Of a stretch of 64,000 bases of DNA, positions 20,343-31,132 are shown one piece after another. Position 1 is the stretch's first letter, and each line of letters begins with the position of its first letter. The notes below the pieces were generated by a model. The model was not told the origin of the DNA. It was given only the letters and a program-made list of their open reading frames with translations, and made no database searches. A program made the translations under genes and the position numbers. The stretch is from Brevundimonas sp. (GTDB lineage: Bacteria > Pseudomonadota > Alphaproteobacteria > Caulobacterales > Caulobacteraceae): contig NZ_JACVCG010000005.1 of assembly GCF_016742135.1 (NCBI RefSeq), positions 58,924 through 122,923 on the forward strand. Reading direction: 5' to 3'.

Positions 20343-21274
20343 TCGAAATGGTGATTGAGGCCCGCAAGAAGGACCTCGGCGGGTTTGAGGTCGGGCGCGT
20401 CCTGCCCTTCCATGCGCGGCGCATGGTGGGCCCCTTCATCTTTCTGGACCACATGGGCCCGGCCGAGTTCGCGCCGGGGGCCGAGGGCGTCAATGTGCGC
20501 CCCCACCCCCATATCGGCCTGTCGACCCTGACCTATCTGTTCGAGGGCGAGATCCATCACCGGGACAATCTGGGCTACAGCCAGCCCATTCGCCCGGGCG
20601 AGGTCAACTGGATGACGGCCGGCAAGGGCATCGTCCATTCCGAGCGCACCGACCCGCTGAAGCGTTCGACCGGCGGTCCCATGCACGGCATGCAGGCCTG
20701 GATCGCCCTGCCTGACGAGCTGGAAGAGACCGACCCCGCCTTCCATCACCACGGCGAGGACGACCAGCCGACCTACGACAACGCCGGCCTCTATGCCAGG
20801 CTGGTCGCGGGCGAGGCCTATGGCGCAAAGGCCGCCGTGCCGGTGTCCTCGCCGCTGTTCTATGTGCATTGGGAGCTGGCCGAGGGCGTGCGCACGGCCC
20901 CGCCCCCCGGCAAGGGCGCGGGCGGCATGAGCGAGCGGGCCCTCTATATCGTGCGGGGCGAGATCGAGGTCGGCGACCGCACCTTTGGCGAAGGCCAGCT
21001 GGTGGTGCTGGACCCCACGGCCGAGCCGACCATCAAGGCCCTCCGCCCCTCGACCGTCATGGTGCTGGGCGGCGAACCGGTCGGACAGCGCCTGATCTGG
21101 TGGAATTTCGTGGCCTCAAGCCAGGCGCGGCTGGACCAGGCCAAGGCCGACTGGAAGGCGGGTCGCATGAAACTGCCCAAGGACGACGACCACGAGTTCA
21201 TCCCCCTGCCCGACACGCCGTCCATCTCCGAGACGGACTCGGGCGTCAGGCCGGCACCGACGCACCCGGTCTGA
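20339..21274 (+). CDS. Pirin family protein
   Basis: RRMVGPFIFLDHMGPAEF, VRPHPHIGLSTLTYLFEGEIHHRDNLGYSQPIRPGEVNWMTAGKGIVHSER. Confidence 0.95.
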   Translation: MIEMVIEARKKDLGGFEVGRVLPFHARRMVGPFIFLDHMGPAEFAPGAEGVNVRPHPHIGLSTLTYLFEGEIHHRDNLGYSQPIRPGEVNWMTAGKGIVHSERTDPLKRSTGGPMHGMQAWIALPDELEETDPAFHHHGEDDQPTYDNAGLYARLVAGEAYGAKAAVPVSSPLFYVHWELAEGVRTAPPPGKGAGGMSERALYIVRGEIEVGDRTFGEGQLVVLDPTAEPTIKALRPSTVMVLGGEPVGQRLIWWNFVASSQARLDQAKADWKAGRMKLPKDDDHEFIPLPDTPSISETDSGVRPAPTHPV

Positions 21275-22520
21275 CAGGGTCCGGTTCCGGCGCGGGGGAA
21301 CCGGCGACCTGCGGGCTGGCGATGTGGGTGACCCCGGCCTGCCTCAGGCCATCCTCGTCGGGGCCTGTCGGCGCATTGACCAGCAGCACATTCCGGGTCG
21401 TCTTCCGGGCGGTCCGGATCAGGCGTCCCAGCAGGGTCCGCGCCCGCTCGCCGTCGACCACCACACCGTTGAAGGGGTGCTCGGACAGCGCCTTCACCGC
21501 CCCCGCGACATCCTCTATCCCGATCATCAGCCCCCGGAAGAAAGGCGCCATCATTGCCGCCGTCTCGCCCGTGCGGCCGGTCGGCACGCCGGCATCGACG
21601 TCCTGGAGTTCCAGGATCACGACCTGTCGCATCAGATCGGCGACGGAAGCCCACTGGGATATGAGGGCGAGGCGGGACCGTCCCACCGCCAGGGTCGAGA
21701 AGGACAGGGGGGCGATCACGGCGAACATGCCGCCCTCGCGCCGGTATTCCTCCAGAAGGGGGGTCAGGACGTCGATCGTGGCGCGGTCGATGGCCTCGAG
21801 CTGGGCCGGGGACAGAGGAGACGCGGCCGCCACGTCCCGCGCGATGCGAAAGGCGCCGACGGCCCCGGTGTCCAGCCGCCATACGGGCACGACCTCGAAC
21901 CGGACCTCCAGAGGTTCATCCGTCGCGGTCAGGATCGACGCGCTGTGCCGCCGTCCGGCCAGCGGGGGCGACCAGTCGTCCGGACTGCGCGACGGCACGG
22001 GTGCGTCCCGGGCCGGGGTCAGGGGTCGGGGCGCGAAGGGGTCGATGCGTACGCACTGGAGGGCCCCGCCGTCCAGCGATGCCACCCGCTTCAGCACCAT
22101 GTCATCGTCGGCATTCCGCCCGAGAAAGAAGGACAGCAGGCCGCGCAGGATATCGGCGCACAGCACCTGGCCCTCATAGGAATCCCGCGAGGCGACGGCC
22201 GCGATGAAGGTCACCTCATCGACCCGCATGAAGACGTCGGGCGGCGGCAGGCGTCGTTCCAGCGTCCGCTCGGCCGCGTCCCAGATGTAATCCCGCCGGG
22301 CGTCCCAGCGCTCGCCCAGCGACTGTCGTACCGGTTCCAGAGACAGGGCGAAGACACGCCCCTGCGTCGCCAGACCCGCCTCGATCACACGGTCCAGTTG
22401 GTCCCGACGTGAGGACCCCAGGTGGGTCAGGGGCACGGTACTGGGCACGGCGGCTTTGCACACCTCCAGAAATGGGCCTCCAGTCTCGCAGCGCCGTCTT
22501 GCCCATCGCTTTACGATCAC
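21246..22520 (-). CDS. Hypothetical protein with degenerate GGDEF/EAL-like organisation (start codon uncertain)
   Basis: RVDEVTFIAAVASRD near a GGDEF-like position; EVVPVWRLDTGAVGAFRIARD and VVILELQDVD pattern like an EAL domain without its acidic residues; tail-to-tail overlap with pirin. Confidence 0.55.
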   Translation of the reverse strand: MIVKRWARRRCETGGPFLEVCKAAVPSTVPLTHLGSSRRDQLDRVIEAGLATQGRVFALSLEPVRQSLGERWDARRDYIWDAAERTLERRLPPPDVFMRVDEVTFIAAVASRDSYEGQVLCADILRGLLSFFLGRNADDDMVLKRVASLDGGALQCVRIDPFAPRPLTPARDAPVPSRSPDDWSPPLAGRRHSASILTATDEPLEVRFEVVPVWRLDTGAVGAFRIARDVAAASPLSPAQLEAIDRATIDVLTPLLEEYRREGGMFAVIAPLSFSTLAVGRSRLALISQWASVADLMRQVVILELQDVDAGVPTGRTGETAAMMAPFFRGLMIGIEDVAGAVKALSEHPFNGVVVDGERARTLLGRLIRTARKTTRNVLLVNAPTGPDEDGLRQAGVTHIASPQVAGSPAPEPDPVRPGASVPA

Positions 22521-22536
22521 CCTGAATATTCAGGGT
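22519..22536. promoter_or_regulatory. 18-bp perfect palindrome ACCCTGAATATTCAGGGT in the divergent intergenic region
   Basis: Read directly; self-complementary over all 18 bp. Confidence 0.6.
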
Positions 22537-22616
22537 TACCAGACCTTTGGGCGGCGCTTCTCCGGGAATATCGGGGGCGATCTTGAACCCCGCGCCGGGA
22601 TGACGATCTGAAGGGC

Positions 22617-23597
22617 ATGTCAGCCCTCTCCGTTCTAGATCTGTCGCCCGTCGTCGAAGGCGGGGACGCTGCCCGCGCCCTTGCCGAATCCGCCCTTCTG
22701 GCCCGGACGGCCGAGCGGCTGGGCTATCGCCGCTTCTGGCTGGCGGAGCATCACAACATGCCCGGCATCGCCTCGGCGGCCACGGCGGTGGCCATCGGAC
22801 ATGTCGCGAGCCAGACGAAGAGCATCCGTGTGGGTGCCGGCGGCATCATGCTGCCCAACCATGCACCGCTGATGGTGGCCGAGGCCTTCGGCACGCTGGA
22901 GGCCCTTTATCCGGGCCGGATCGATCTGGGCCTCGGACGTGCTCCGGGGACGGACGGTCCGACCGCGCGGGCGCTCCGCCACTATTTCGACGGGGCCGAC
23001 CGGTTTCCGCAGGATGTGCTGGAGCTGCAATCCTACCTGGCCCCGGCGGTCGAGGGCCAGCGCGTGGCGGCCTGGCCGGGTCAGGGCTCGAACGTGCCGC
23101 TGTGGTTGCTGGGCTCCAGCCTGTTCAGCGCCGAGCTGGCGGCGCAGCTGGGCCTGCCGTTCGCCTTTGCCAGCCATTTCGCCCCGGAACTGCTGCTGCC
23201 CGCCCTGCGAACCTATCGTGAGGGATTCCGCCCGTCGGCGGCTCTGGCCCGCCCCCATGCCATGGCTGTCATCAATGTCTTTGCCGCCGACACGACGGCC
23301 GAGGCCCGGCGACTGGCGACCTCCATGCAGATGGCCTTCGCCAATGTGGTGCGCGGCACGCCCGGGCGTCTCAAGCCTCCGGTCGACGACGTCACGACTG
23401 TTTTGACCGAACAGGAGCGCGCTGCGGTGGACAGCCGCCTGACCTATGCCGCCATCGGCGACGGGGAGACGGTGCGCAAATCCCTGTCGGACTTCCGGGC
23501 CCTGACGAATGTGGATGAAATCATGGTCACCGGCATGATCCACGATCTGGACGCCAGGCTGCGCAGCCTGGAGATCACGGCCGAGGCCGCAGCCTAG
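22617..23597 (+). CDS. LLM class flavin-dependent oxidoreductase
   Basis: [74 protein letters not shown]. Confidence 0.95.
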   Translation: MSALSVLDLSPVVEGGDAARALAESALLARTAERLGYRRFWLAEHHNMPGIASAATAVAIGHVASQTKSIRVGAGGIMLPNHAPLMVAEAFGTLEALYPGRIDLGLGRAPGTDGPTARALRHYFDGADRFPQDVLELQSYLAPAVEGQRVAAWPGQGSNVPLWLLGSSLFSAELAAQLGLPFAFASHFAPELLLPALRTYREGFRPSAALARPHAMAVINVFAADTTAEARRLATSMQMAFANVVRGTPGRLKPPVDDVTTVLTEQERAAVDSRLTYAAIGDGETVRKSLSDFRALTNVDEIMVTGMIHDLDARLRSLEITAEAAA

Positions 23598-24553
23598 AGC
23601 GCGCCGAGGAAGTCCAGAAGCAGGCGGTTCACGGCCTCGGGTCGCTCCTGCTGGATCCAGTGGCCGGCGCCTTCGATCTCGTGCTGGCCGCGCAGGTCGG
23701 TCAGCCAGTCCTTGAGACCCGCTTCGGCCGGGCCGGCATAGTGCCTGACGGGATCGTTCTGGCCGACGATGAACAGGGACGGCACGGTGATGCGGCGGTC
23801 CTGCAGCCAGGCCGTCAGCGACCAGTTCAGGTCGAGCGCCCGGTACCAGTTGAGGGGCCCTTCGAATCCCCCGGCCGCAAAGGCCGCGACATATTCGGCG
23901 AAATGCGCCTCGGACATCCACGGTGGCAGGACGGCGTGGTCCGCGATGCTCTCGATCATGCCCACGCCGGGCTGCAAGAACCCGGTGTGACGATCTTCGG
24001 CCCGGGTCGCGCCGTCATAGGCCCAGAACATCTTGCGAAGCGCGGTTTCCGGATCGGCGTCCAGCGGCGCATGGGCGTCCGCGTCCTGGAATCGGACGAT
24101 ATAGAGGTTGCCCAGACCCGCCCTCTTCGTGATCGCCTTCATCGCCGGGATCGGCGGACCGCCTGGCCGCCTCGGCTGGAACGGCACACTCAGACCCGCC
24201 ACCGCCCGAAACACATCAGGCCGCATCAGGGCGCAGTGCCAGGCCACCGGTGCGCCCCAGTCGTGCCCGACCACGACGCAGGTCTGACGGCCGAGCGCCC
24301 GCACCAGATCGACCATGTCGCCGACCAGGTGCAGGATCGTATACTGGTCCACCCCCTCGGGCCTGTCCGTGCCGCCATAGCCGCGCATGTCGGGGGCCAC
24401 CGCATGCCAGCCCGCTTCCGCCAGCGCCTCAACCTGCGCGCGCCAGCTGATGCCCAGCTCGGGAAAGCCGTGGATCAGCAACACCAGCGGCCCCTCGCCG
24501 GCCTCCAGCACGGACTGGGTCAGGCCGTCGGTGGCGATCCGGCGGCTCCGCAC
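23594..24553 (-). CDS. Alpha/beta hydrolase (epoxide hydrolase-like)
   Basis: [71 protein letters not shown]. Confidence 0.94.
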   Translation of the reverse strand: MRSRRIATDGLTQSVLEAGEGPLVLLIHGFPELGISWRAQVEALAEAGWHAVAPDMRGYGGTDRPEGVDQYTILHLVGDMVDLVRALGRQTCVVVGHDWGAPVAWHCALMRPDVFRAVAGLSVPFQPRRPGGPPIPAMKAITKRAGLGNLYIVRFQDADAHAPLDADPETALRKMFWAYDGATRAEDRHTGFLQPGVGMIESIADHAVLPPWMSEAHFAEYVAAFAAGGFEGPLNWYRALDLNWSLTAWLQDRRITVPSLFIVGQNDPVRHYAGPAEAGLKDWLTDLRGQHEIEGAGHWIQQERPEAVNRLLLDFLGAL

Positions 24554-24557
24554 GGCC

Positions 24558-26504
24558 CTAGTGGACCGTCGGCTGTTCGGGGCGGGTCTCGGGCACCGAC
24601 GCCTCGGTGACGGGCGTCACTGGCACCGAGACCGAGGGCCCGGGCGAGGGGTCATTCGCGCCGTCCCGATCCGGACGCTTGCCCTCGTTCAGAAGAGCCA
24701 GGATTTCGTCGCCCGACAGGGTTTCGTATTCCAGCAAGGCCTGGGACAGGAGTTCGTGGTCCCTGGCCTTGGCCTTCAGGATTTTGCGGGCGGCATTCCA
24801 GCCTTCCGTGACGATCCGCTTGACCTCCTCATCGATGATACGGGCCGTCTCTTCCGAGACATTCTGGCTGCGCGCCACCGAATGTCCGAGGAACACCTCT
24901 TCCTGGTTCTCGCCGTAGGCCACCGTCCCCAGCTTGTCCGAGAAGCCCCAGCGCGTGACCATGGCGCGGGCCAGCTTGGTCGCCTGCTCGATGTCGGACG
25001 ACGCACCCGAGGTGATGTTCTCCTTGCCGAAGATCAGTTCCTCGGCGACCCGCCCACCGGCCATGATGGCGATGCGGTCGATCATCTGTTGATGCTTCAT
25101 CGAATAGCGGTCGCCTTCCGGCAGCTGCATCACCATGCCCAGAGCCCGGCCGCGCGGCACGATGGTGGCCTTGTGCACCGGATCGGCCATCTTGACGTTG
25201 ATGGCGACGATGGCGTGACCGGCCTCATGATAGGCGGTCAGGCGCTTTTCCTCCTCGTTCATGGCCATGGATTTGCGCTCGGCGCCCATCATGACCTTAT
25301 CCTTGGCGTCCTCGAAATCGCGATGGGTGACCATCTTGCGGTCCTTGCGGGCCGCCAGCAGGGCCGCCTCATTGACCAGATTGGCCAGGTCCGCGCCCGA
25401 AAAGCCGGGCGTGCCGCGCGCCAGCGTTTTGACGTTGACGTCAGCGGCCAGCGGCACATCCTTCATATGGACGCGCAGGATCTTCTCACGACCCGACACG
25501 TCGGGGTTCGGAACCACGACCTGCCGGTCGAAGCGGCCCGGACGCAGCAGGGCCGGGTCCAGCACGTCGGGACGGTTGGTCGCCGCGATCAGGATGATGC
25601 CTTCGTTCGATTCAAAGCCGTCCATCTCGACCAGCAGCTGGTTCAGCGTCTGCTCGCGCTCGTCATTGCCGCCGCCGAGCCCTGCGCCCCGGTGACGACC
25701 GACGGCATCGATCTCGTCGATGAAGATAATGCAGGGCGCGTTCTTCTTGGCCTGTTCGAACATGTCGCGGACGCGGCTGGCACCGACGCCGACGAACATT
25801 TCGACAAAGTCCGAGCCGGAAATGGAGAAGAAGGGCACGCCCGCCTCGCCCGCGACCGCGCGCGCCAGCAGGGTCTTGCCGGTGCCCGGAGGGCCGACCA
25901 GCAGCGCCCCCTTCGGGATCTTGCCGCCGAGGCGCTGGAACTTGCCCGGGTCCTTCAGGAAGTCGACAACCTCCTGCAGCTCGTCCTTGGCCTCGTCGAC
26001 ACCGGCCACATCCTCGAACGTCTTGCGGCCCTTGTGCTCGGTCAGCAGCTTGGCCTTGGACTTGCCAAAGCCCATGGCCCCACGCGCCCCGCCCTGCATC
26101 TGACGGGTGATCAGCAGGAACAGACCCACCAACACGAAGATCGGCAGCAGGCCCAGCAGTATGCTCATCCACAGCGGCTGGCGCATGGGCTTGACCCGCA
26201 CATCCGCGCCGGTGGCCTGAATCTGGGCCACCAGTTCGGCGTTGGGCATGGGCGTGACGGTGGTGAATTTGCTGTCGTCACGGTATTCGCCGGTCAGGGT
26301 CTCGCCGTGAACCTCGACGCCCTTGATGCGATTTTCCTCGATCGCCGTCAGCAGCTGCGAATAGGTGATCTCCTCGGGGCGAGCATTGCTGCCGGTCGCG
26401 CCTTCCTTGCCGGCCAGGGCACCCCCGCCCTGACTCATGGCGGCATAGATGGCCAGCATCCCCAGGATGAGCATACCGGCGACGGCGAATCTGCGAAGGT
26501 TCAT
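24558..26504 (-). CDS. ftsH: ATP-dependent zinc metalloprotease FtsH
   Basis: [56 protein letters not shown]. Confidence 0.98.
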   Translation of the reverse strand: MNLRRFAVAGMLILGMLAIYAAMSQGGGALAGKEGATGSNARPEEITYSQLLTAIEENRIKGVEVHGETLTGEYRDDSKFTTVTPMPNAELVAQIQATGADVRVKPMRQPLWMSILLGLLPIFVLVGLFLLITRQMQGGARGAMGFGKSKAKLLTEHKGRKTFEDVAGVDEAKDELQEVVDFLKDPGKFQRLGGKIPKGALLVGPPGTGKTLLARAVAGEAGVPFFSISGSDFVEMFVGVGASRVRDMFEQAKKNAPCIIFIDEIDAVGRHRGAGLGGGNDEREQTLNQLLVEMDGFESNEGIILIAATNRPDVLDPALLRPGRFDRQVVVPNPDVSGREKILRVHMKDVPLAADVNVKTLARGTPGFSGADLANLVNEAALLAARKDRKMVTHRDFEDAKDKVMMGAERKSMAMNEEEKRLTAYHEAGHAIVAINVKMADPVHKATIVPRGRALGMVMQLPEGDRYSMKHQQMIDRIAIMAGGRVAEELIFGKENITSGASSDIEQATKLARAMVTRWGFSDKLGTVAYGENQEEVFLGHSVARSQNVSEETARIIDEEVKRIVTEGWNAARKILKAKARDHELLSQALLEYETLSGDEILALLNEGKRPDRDGANDPSPGPSVSVPVTPVTEASVPETRPEQPTVH

Positions 26505-26571
26505 GTGGTCCTCAGTCTATGGCGCGACCCCGTCTGGAGCCGCCGGCCCGGTCGCCCGGAACCGTGTATCG

Positions 26572-27819
26572 TCACAAAATAGGGGCTCGTCCATCCGTGC
26601 GCCATTCCCTGCGACACTTCAAATCGGCCTCATGCTCAACCCGGCCCAGGCTCAGCGCCAGCCGACCGGCGGCCAGAGCCTCAACCCGAGCCCTCGACTG
26701 TGCAAGAACCGGTCCCGTTTCACCGTCCCGAATGAGCACAGGCAGGCCGGGCCGCGACGCCGCCGGCAGGCCGGCCACGATCGCACGATCCTCGCGCCCC
26801 AGTCGCGCCGCCCGCCCCGCCAGGGACGCCACCCGCCAGCCGGGCGCATCCACTGTCACGGCAAACCGCCCGTCCCAGACAGCCTCGACACCGGGGGCAG
26901 GATGCAAGACCGGCTCGACCCTGCGGCGATAGTCGCCGGCTTCCCGCACAAGGGTCAGGCCCTCGGCCCCGGCGATGAGCCGCGCCCCGACAAGGCCCGC
27001 CGTGAAATTCTCACCCGCCGCAACTCGCTCGGTCAGCCGCACCAGCCGATCCCCGCGCGGGAGACGGACGCCACCGCCGGCCACAACCAGCCCGAAGGCC
27101 AACGCTCTCGCATCCGTATTGCGGGGCGCGCGGATGACGCCCCATTTGTCCGCCGCAATGCCGGCTGCCCTCGGCGGCCTGTCCTGTCGCGGGATGTCGG
27201 CGTCGTCCCCGTCGACGACAGCCTGTCGCGCCCGGCTGCGGCCATAGCGCAGGTCGGTGTTGGCGGGGTCTTCGATCCAGTCGATCCCGTGCGCCTTCAA
27301 CCCGTGCCGCAGATCGGCCCGGCGTTCGCCCAGCAGGGGCCGCAGCAGCATCAGGCCCCGCCCCTCCGGCCAGGCCGGCGACGGGCTCCAGTCTCGCAGC
27401 GTTCCGAGCGTGGAGCCTTCCGCCTGCATCCACCGCCCCTCGGCGACATCATCGGCCGTATGACCGGTCAGGATCACCCGCGCCCCGACCGTCCGGGCCA
27501 TGTCCGCCAGCCGCGCATGACGGGCCGCGCGGGCGGCGGCGGGCAGACCTGTTGCGGGGTAAGGGCCTTCCCAGCGCGCGCTGTGAAACGCCGCGCCAAG
27601 TCGCCCGGCCATGTCCCGCACCCGGTCGTGCCACAGGCGACTGTCGGGGTTCAGCCCGTGATCGACATGCAGAACGGCCAGTGACCGCCCGTTCTCGGCC
27701 GCCCACTCATGCGCCAGATGCAGCAGGGCGACCGAGTCGCCCCCTCCCGAGACGGCCACCGCAACCGGAGCCGGATCATCGCGGACAAGACGGGCCGTCA
27801 GCGCCGCCTTCACGCGCAC
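26572..27819 (-). CDS. tilS: tRNA(Ile)-lysidine synthetase
   Basis: VAVSGGGDSVALLHLAHEWA, AVLHVDHGLNPDSR, LTGHTADDVAE. Confidence 0.9.
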   Translation of the reverse strand: MRVKAALTARLVRDDPAPVAVAVSGGGDSVALLHLAHEWAAENGRSLAVLHVDHGLNPDSRLWHDRVRDMAGRLGAAFHSARWEGPYPATGLPAAARAARHARLADMARTVGARVILTGHTADDVAEGRWMQAEGSTLGTLRDWSPSPAWPEGRGLMLLRPLLGERRADLRHGLKAHGIDWIEDPANTDLRYGRSRARQAVVDGDDADIPRQDRPPRAAGIAADKWGVIRAPRNTDARALAFGLVVAGGGVRLPRGDRLVRLTERVAAGENFTAGLVGARLIAGAEGLTLVREAGDYRRRVEPVLHPAPGVEAVWDGRFAVTVDAPGWRVASLAGRAARLGREDRAIVAGLPAASRPGLPVLIRDGETGPVLAQSRARVEALAAGRLALSLGRVEHEADLKCRREWRTDGRAPIL

Positions 27820-27842
27820 CGACAGCGCGGTCCGGGACTCGT

Positions 27843-28721
27843 TCAGCGGCAGCCGGCCGACGTCCGGACCGAAGCCGCACGCGTCTTAAGCGCCGCCGGG
27901 GCCGTCTCGGCATAGCGGCGATTGAAGTCCGTCAGGGCAGCGCAGGCCTGGGTGTTGCGATCGGTCGCCACCAGCGCCTGGGCCAGATCCACGGTCGCCT
28001 TGGCGGCCCAGGGCTCGGTCGGCCAGCCGCGCAGCGCCTGGGCATAGAGGGGAACCGCCGCGGCGGCGTCATCGGCCAGATAGAGGTCCGCCAGACGCAC
28101 GGCGGCCAGACGCGCTTCCGGCGCCTCCGGCCACGTCACCAGCAGGACTTCATAGGCCCGCACGCCCCGGCGGCTGTCCTGGGTGACCAGACGGTCGGCG
28201 GCGCGCAGGTCCCCGGCGGCCGTGCCGCTCGGCGAATTGGGCGTGATCGGGGCGTTCAGTTCGGCTTCCAGGCGGGCGGCCGTCTCCAGCTCAGCGATGC
28301 GCGCCTCGGCATCCGTCAGCTGCCGGCGCAGCTGGGTGTTCTCGCGCTCGGTCTCGTCCAGGGCAAAGGTCAGCCGCTCGATGTCGCCGTTCATGCGCTG
28401 CAGGGTGCGCTCCACATCGGCCAGGCGCGTATCGACGCTGCCCATCTGCCCCTGCAGGGTTACCACCTCCGGATCGGGCTCCATGATGAAGGGCTGCCCC
28501 GAGGAATTGCGCTGGAACAGGGCCCGCTCGATCCGGCGAACATTGCGCTCCAGCGTGCTCAGGCGGCGCGCGTCCCAGATGATCGGCTCACCCTCGTTCG
28601 ACTGGGCGACGGTCGGGCTGGCCAGCATCGTCGCGCCGACGAAGGCCAGCACGGCAAGGCCTGCCGCCGATTTCCCCGGGGCCGGCCGAAGGCGCTTCAG
28701 ACGAGAGAAAAACTTGGACAT
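27843..28721 (-). CDS. cpoB: Tol-Pal system protein CpoB/YbgF
   Basis: Signal peptide, coiled-coil N-terminus, TPR C-terminus; position between pal and tilS. Confidence 0.88.
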   Translation of the reverse strand: MSKFFSRLKRLRPAPGKSAAGLAVLAFVGATMLASPTVAQSNEGEPIIWDARRLSTLERNVRRIERALFQRNSSGQPFIMEPDPEVVTLQGQMGSVDTRLADVERTLQRMNGDIERLTFALDETERENTQLRRQLTDAEARIAELETAARLEAELNAPITPNSPSGTAAGDLRAADRLVTQDSRRGVRAYEVLLVTWPEAPEARLAAVRLADLYLADDAAAAVPLYAQALRGWPTEPWAAKATVDLAQALVATDRNTQACAALTDFNRRYAETAPAALKTRAASVRTSAGCR

Positions 28722-28809
28722 GACGGATCTCGTTCCACGGATTTGCGGCCTCGACAAGGCACGCGATCCTGACACAGCCTGACATCTGCAGGCGAATATT
28801 CCCAATGAA

Positions 28810-28838
28810 AGGGGGCGTGCCCACCGGACACGCCCCCT
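28810..28838 (-). terminator. Strong hairpin between pal and cpoB (attenuator or terminator candidate)
   Basis: AGGGGGCGTG-CCCACCGGA-CACGCCCCCT, perfect 10-bp stem; only a weak T tract on the reverse strand. Confidence 0.6.
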
Positions 28839-28867
28839 CCCCTTACCCTGCCGTCAATCCGCCCGCA

Positions 28868-29419
28868 TCAGCGGACGGCGCCGGAGACGATGGCCGTGTG
28901 GGCATTGCGGTTGCGGGCCCAGGCTTCCTCGTTCGAGCCCTGGGCGATCGGACGCTCCTTGCCGAAGCTGATCGTCGTGATCCGCGAGGCCGGCACACCC
29001 TGCTGGATCAGATAGGTACGCACGGCCTCGGCGCGACGGGCGCCCAGGGCCAGGTTGTATTCGGCGGTGCCGCGTTCGTCGGCATTGCCTTCGATGCGGA
29101 CGGTCACGCCCGAATACTGACGCAGCCAGGCGGCCTGCTGGTTCAGGCGCGGATAGGCTTCGGGGCGGATGGTGTAGCTGTCGAGGTCGAAATAGACGCG
29201 GTCGCCCACGTTATTGGCGAAATCCTCGACCGAACCGGGACGCGCGGCGCCCATGTCGCCCCCCGTGACCGGACGGTCCGGATAGGTGGTGTTGGTGCCG
29301 CCCTGCTGGGTGCCACCCGGGTCGGTGACCGGGCCTGTCGGGGCGGGGCGGGCGCAGGCGGCCATGGCGGTCATGGCCACGCCCACCAGGGCCAAGCGAA
29401 GAATACGGGACTTGATCAT
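28868..29419 (-). CDS. pal: Peptidoglycan-associated lipoprotein
   Basis: Lipobox-like AMAACARP; OmpA-like YFDLDSYTIRPEAYPRLNQQAAWLRQY, IEGNADERGTAEYNLALGARRAEAVRTYL. Confidence 0.97.
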   Translation of the reverse strand: MIKSRILRLALVGVAMTAMAACARPAPTGPVTDPGGTQQGGTNTTYPDRPVTGGDMGAARPGSVEDFANNVGDRVYFDLDSYTIRPEAYPRLNQQAAWLRQYSGVTVRIEGNADERGTAEYNLALGARRAEAVRTYLIQQGVPASRITTISFGKERPIAQGSNEEAWARNRNAHTAIVSGAVR

Positions 29420-29564
29420 GGGACTCTCCTCAATTGCTCCGTCGGGATGACGGCCAAGCGTGACGGTTTTCAGCGCTAGCCGAACGGATAACGGCGTCAT
29501 AGCGGCGATAACGCACTGTTGATCCGATAGGTTCGCGAATTCGCGCAGCAGGCGTATTTCGGGC

Positions 29565-30953
29565 CTAGCTCGGGCAGCTGTCCGGGGCCTGGCCATAGCC
29601 CAGATTGGCCGGCGGCGCGTCGAGCAGGGGCGACCAAGCCGGGCTGGAGCCACGACCGTCGTAGCCCGCCTGGGCGATCACCCGTCCCGACAGATCCACG
29701 GTCCACAGCCGGGTATCGCCCCCGCGCGTCTGGCGCGCGAACATGATGTAACGGCCGTTCGGCGCCCACGACGGGCCTTCCTCGAAATAGCTGGACGACA
29801 GGATGCGTTCACCCGTGCCGTCCGTGTTCATGACGCCGATGTGGAACTGGCCGCCCTGCTGCTTGGTGAAGGCGATCAGATCGCCGCGCGGACTCCACGA
29901 CGGAGCGGTATAGGAGCCGCCGCCGCGCGAGATCGGGCGCTGGCCCGACCCGTCCGCGTTCATTACATACAGGCGCGCCGACCCCGACCGGTCCGAAGTG
30001 AAAACCAGCCGCCGGTTGTCGGGCGAGAAGCTGGGCGAGGTGTCGATGCCCGGATCGGTGGTCAGGCGGCGCAGCTCGCGAGAGCGCAGGTCCATCGTAT
30101 AGACGTCGGTATTGCCGCCGCGAATGATCGAAAATGCGATCTTTGACCCGTCATTGGAATAGCGCGGCGCCAGCACCTGACCGTCGAACTGGCCCAGCGA
30201 CTCCGTCCGGCCGGTCGACAGATTCTTCAGATAGATGCGGCTGTAGTCCTGGCCCAGCGCCACATAGGTGACCTCATCGGGGTTCGAGGTCGAAAAGCGG
30301 GGCGACATGATCACCTCGTCGCCCTGGGTCAGGAAGACGGGGTTGTAGCCGTCCTGATCGACGATCGCGAGGCGGCTGAGGCGGTTCAACTGGGTCCCGC
30401 TCTCGGCCACATAGATGACGCGGGTGTCGAAGAAGCCGCTTTCGCCGGTCATGCGTTGATAGACGACGTCGGAAATCTTGTGGGCGATGCGGCGCCACTG
30501 CTCGGGCGTGGCCGTGAACTGATAGCTGACCAGCTGACATTGCCGATAGGTGTCATACAGGCGAAAGCCCACGTCATTGCGGCCATCCGGGCGCGGCGTC
30601 ACCGCGCCATACAGCACCACTTCGGCCCCGATCGAGGTCCACTGGGGAAAGGTCGGCTGGTTGGCCAGTGTCAGGCCGGTCTCGATGAAGCTGGCCGGGT
30701 TCAGCGGGTCGAAGAAGCCCGAGCGGCGCAGGTTGCCGCGAATGACCCCGGAAATGTCGCTCCCGTACTGACCGGAAAAGCCGACCACGGCGATCGGCAG
30801 GGGGCGCAGCACGCCCTCGCTGACGATCACTTCCTGAAGCGGAGCGGGTTCCTGGGCCAGCGCGGCCTGGGGCGCGCCCAGCGAGAGCGCCAGTCCAAGG
30901 GCGAAGGTCGCCCCGATTCCCGTTGCCGATTGCATCCGCCGCTTCAAATCCAT
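29565..30953 (-). CDS. tolB: Tol-Pal system beta propeller TolB
   Basis: Repeats LTTDPGIDTSPSFSPDNRRLVFTSDRSGSARLYVMNADGSG, APSWSPRGDLIAFTKQQGG; signal peptide. Confidence 0.97.
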   Translation of the reverse strand: MDLKRRMQSATGIGATFALGLALSLGAPQAALAQEPAPLQEVIVSEGVLRPLPIAVVGFSGQYGSDISGVIRGNLRRSGFFDPLNPASFIETGLTLANQPTFPQWTSIGAEVVLYGAVTPRPDGRNDVGFRLYDTYRQCQLVSYQFTATPEQWRRIAHKISDVVYQRMTGESGFFDTRVIYVAESGTQLNRLSRLAIVDQDGYNPVFLTQGDEVIMSPRFSTSNPDEVTYVALGQDYSRIYLKNLSTGRTESLGQFDGQVLAPRYSNDGSKIAFSIIRGGNTDVYTMDLRSRELRRLTTDPGIDTSPSFSPDNRRLVFTSDRSGSARLYVMNADGSGQRPISRGGGSYTAPSWSPRGDLIAFTKQQGGQFHIGVMNTDGTGERILSSSYFEEGPSWAPNGRYIMFARQTRGGDTRLWTVDLSGRVIAQAGYDGRGSSPAWSPLLDAPPANLGYGQAPDSCPS

Positions 30954-31132
30954 GCGTTCCTCCGAACTCAAGACCTGCATGGCGCGACCCTGGCGCCACA
31001 GTATCCGTTATCGCCACCATGTGCGCGATTGAGGCGACTTTCAGGCCGGAAATCCACCGCGCACGTGATTGTCATCTTTGATCATGACATGCTGACGAAG
31101 CCTGAACGTCGCGGGATCAACGGCCCGCCGGT

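Noticed and set aside
24387-26582. 731-aa plus-strand ORF opposite ftsH
   Set aside because: Antisense artefact of GC-rich third positions; the minus strand encodes unmistakable FtsH, and the antisense product has shadow-like His/Gln/Gly/Arg composition.
29534-29545. CGCGAATTCGCG dodecamer palindrome between pal and tolB
   Set aside because: Short palindromes are expected by chance in GC-rich DNA; no supporting promoter or repeat context.
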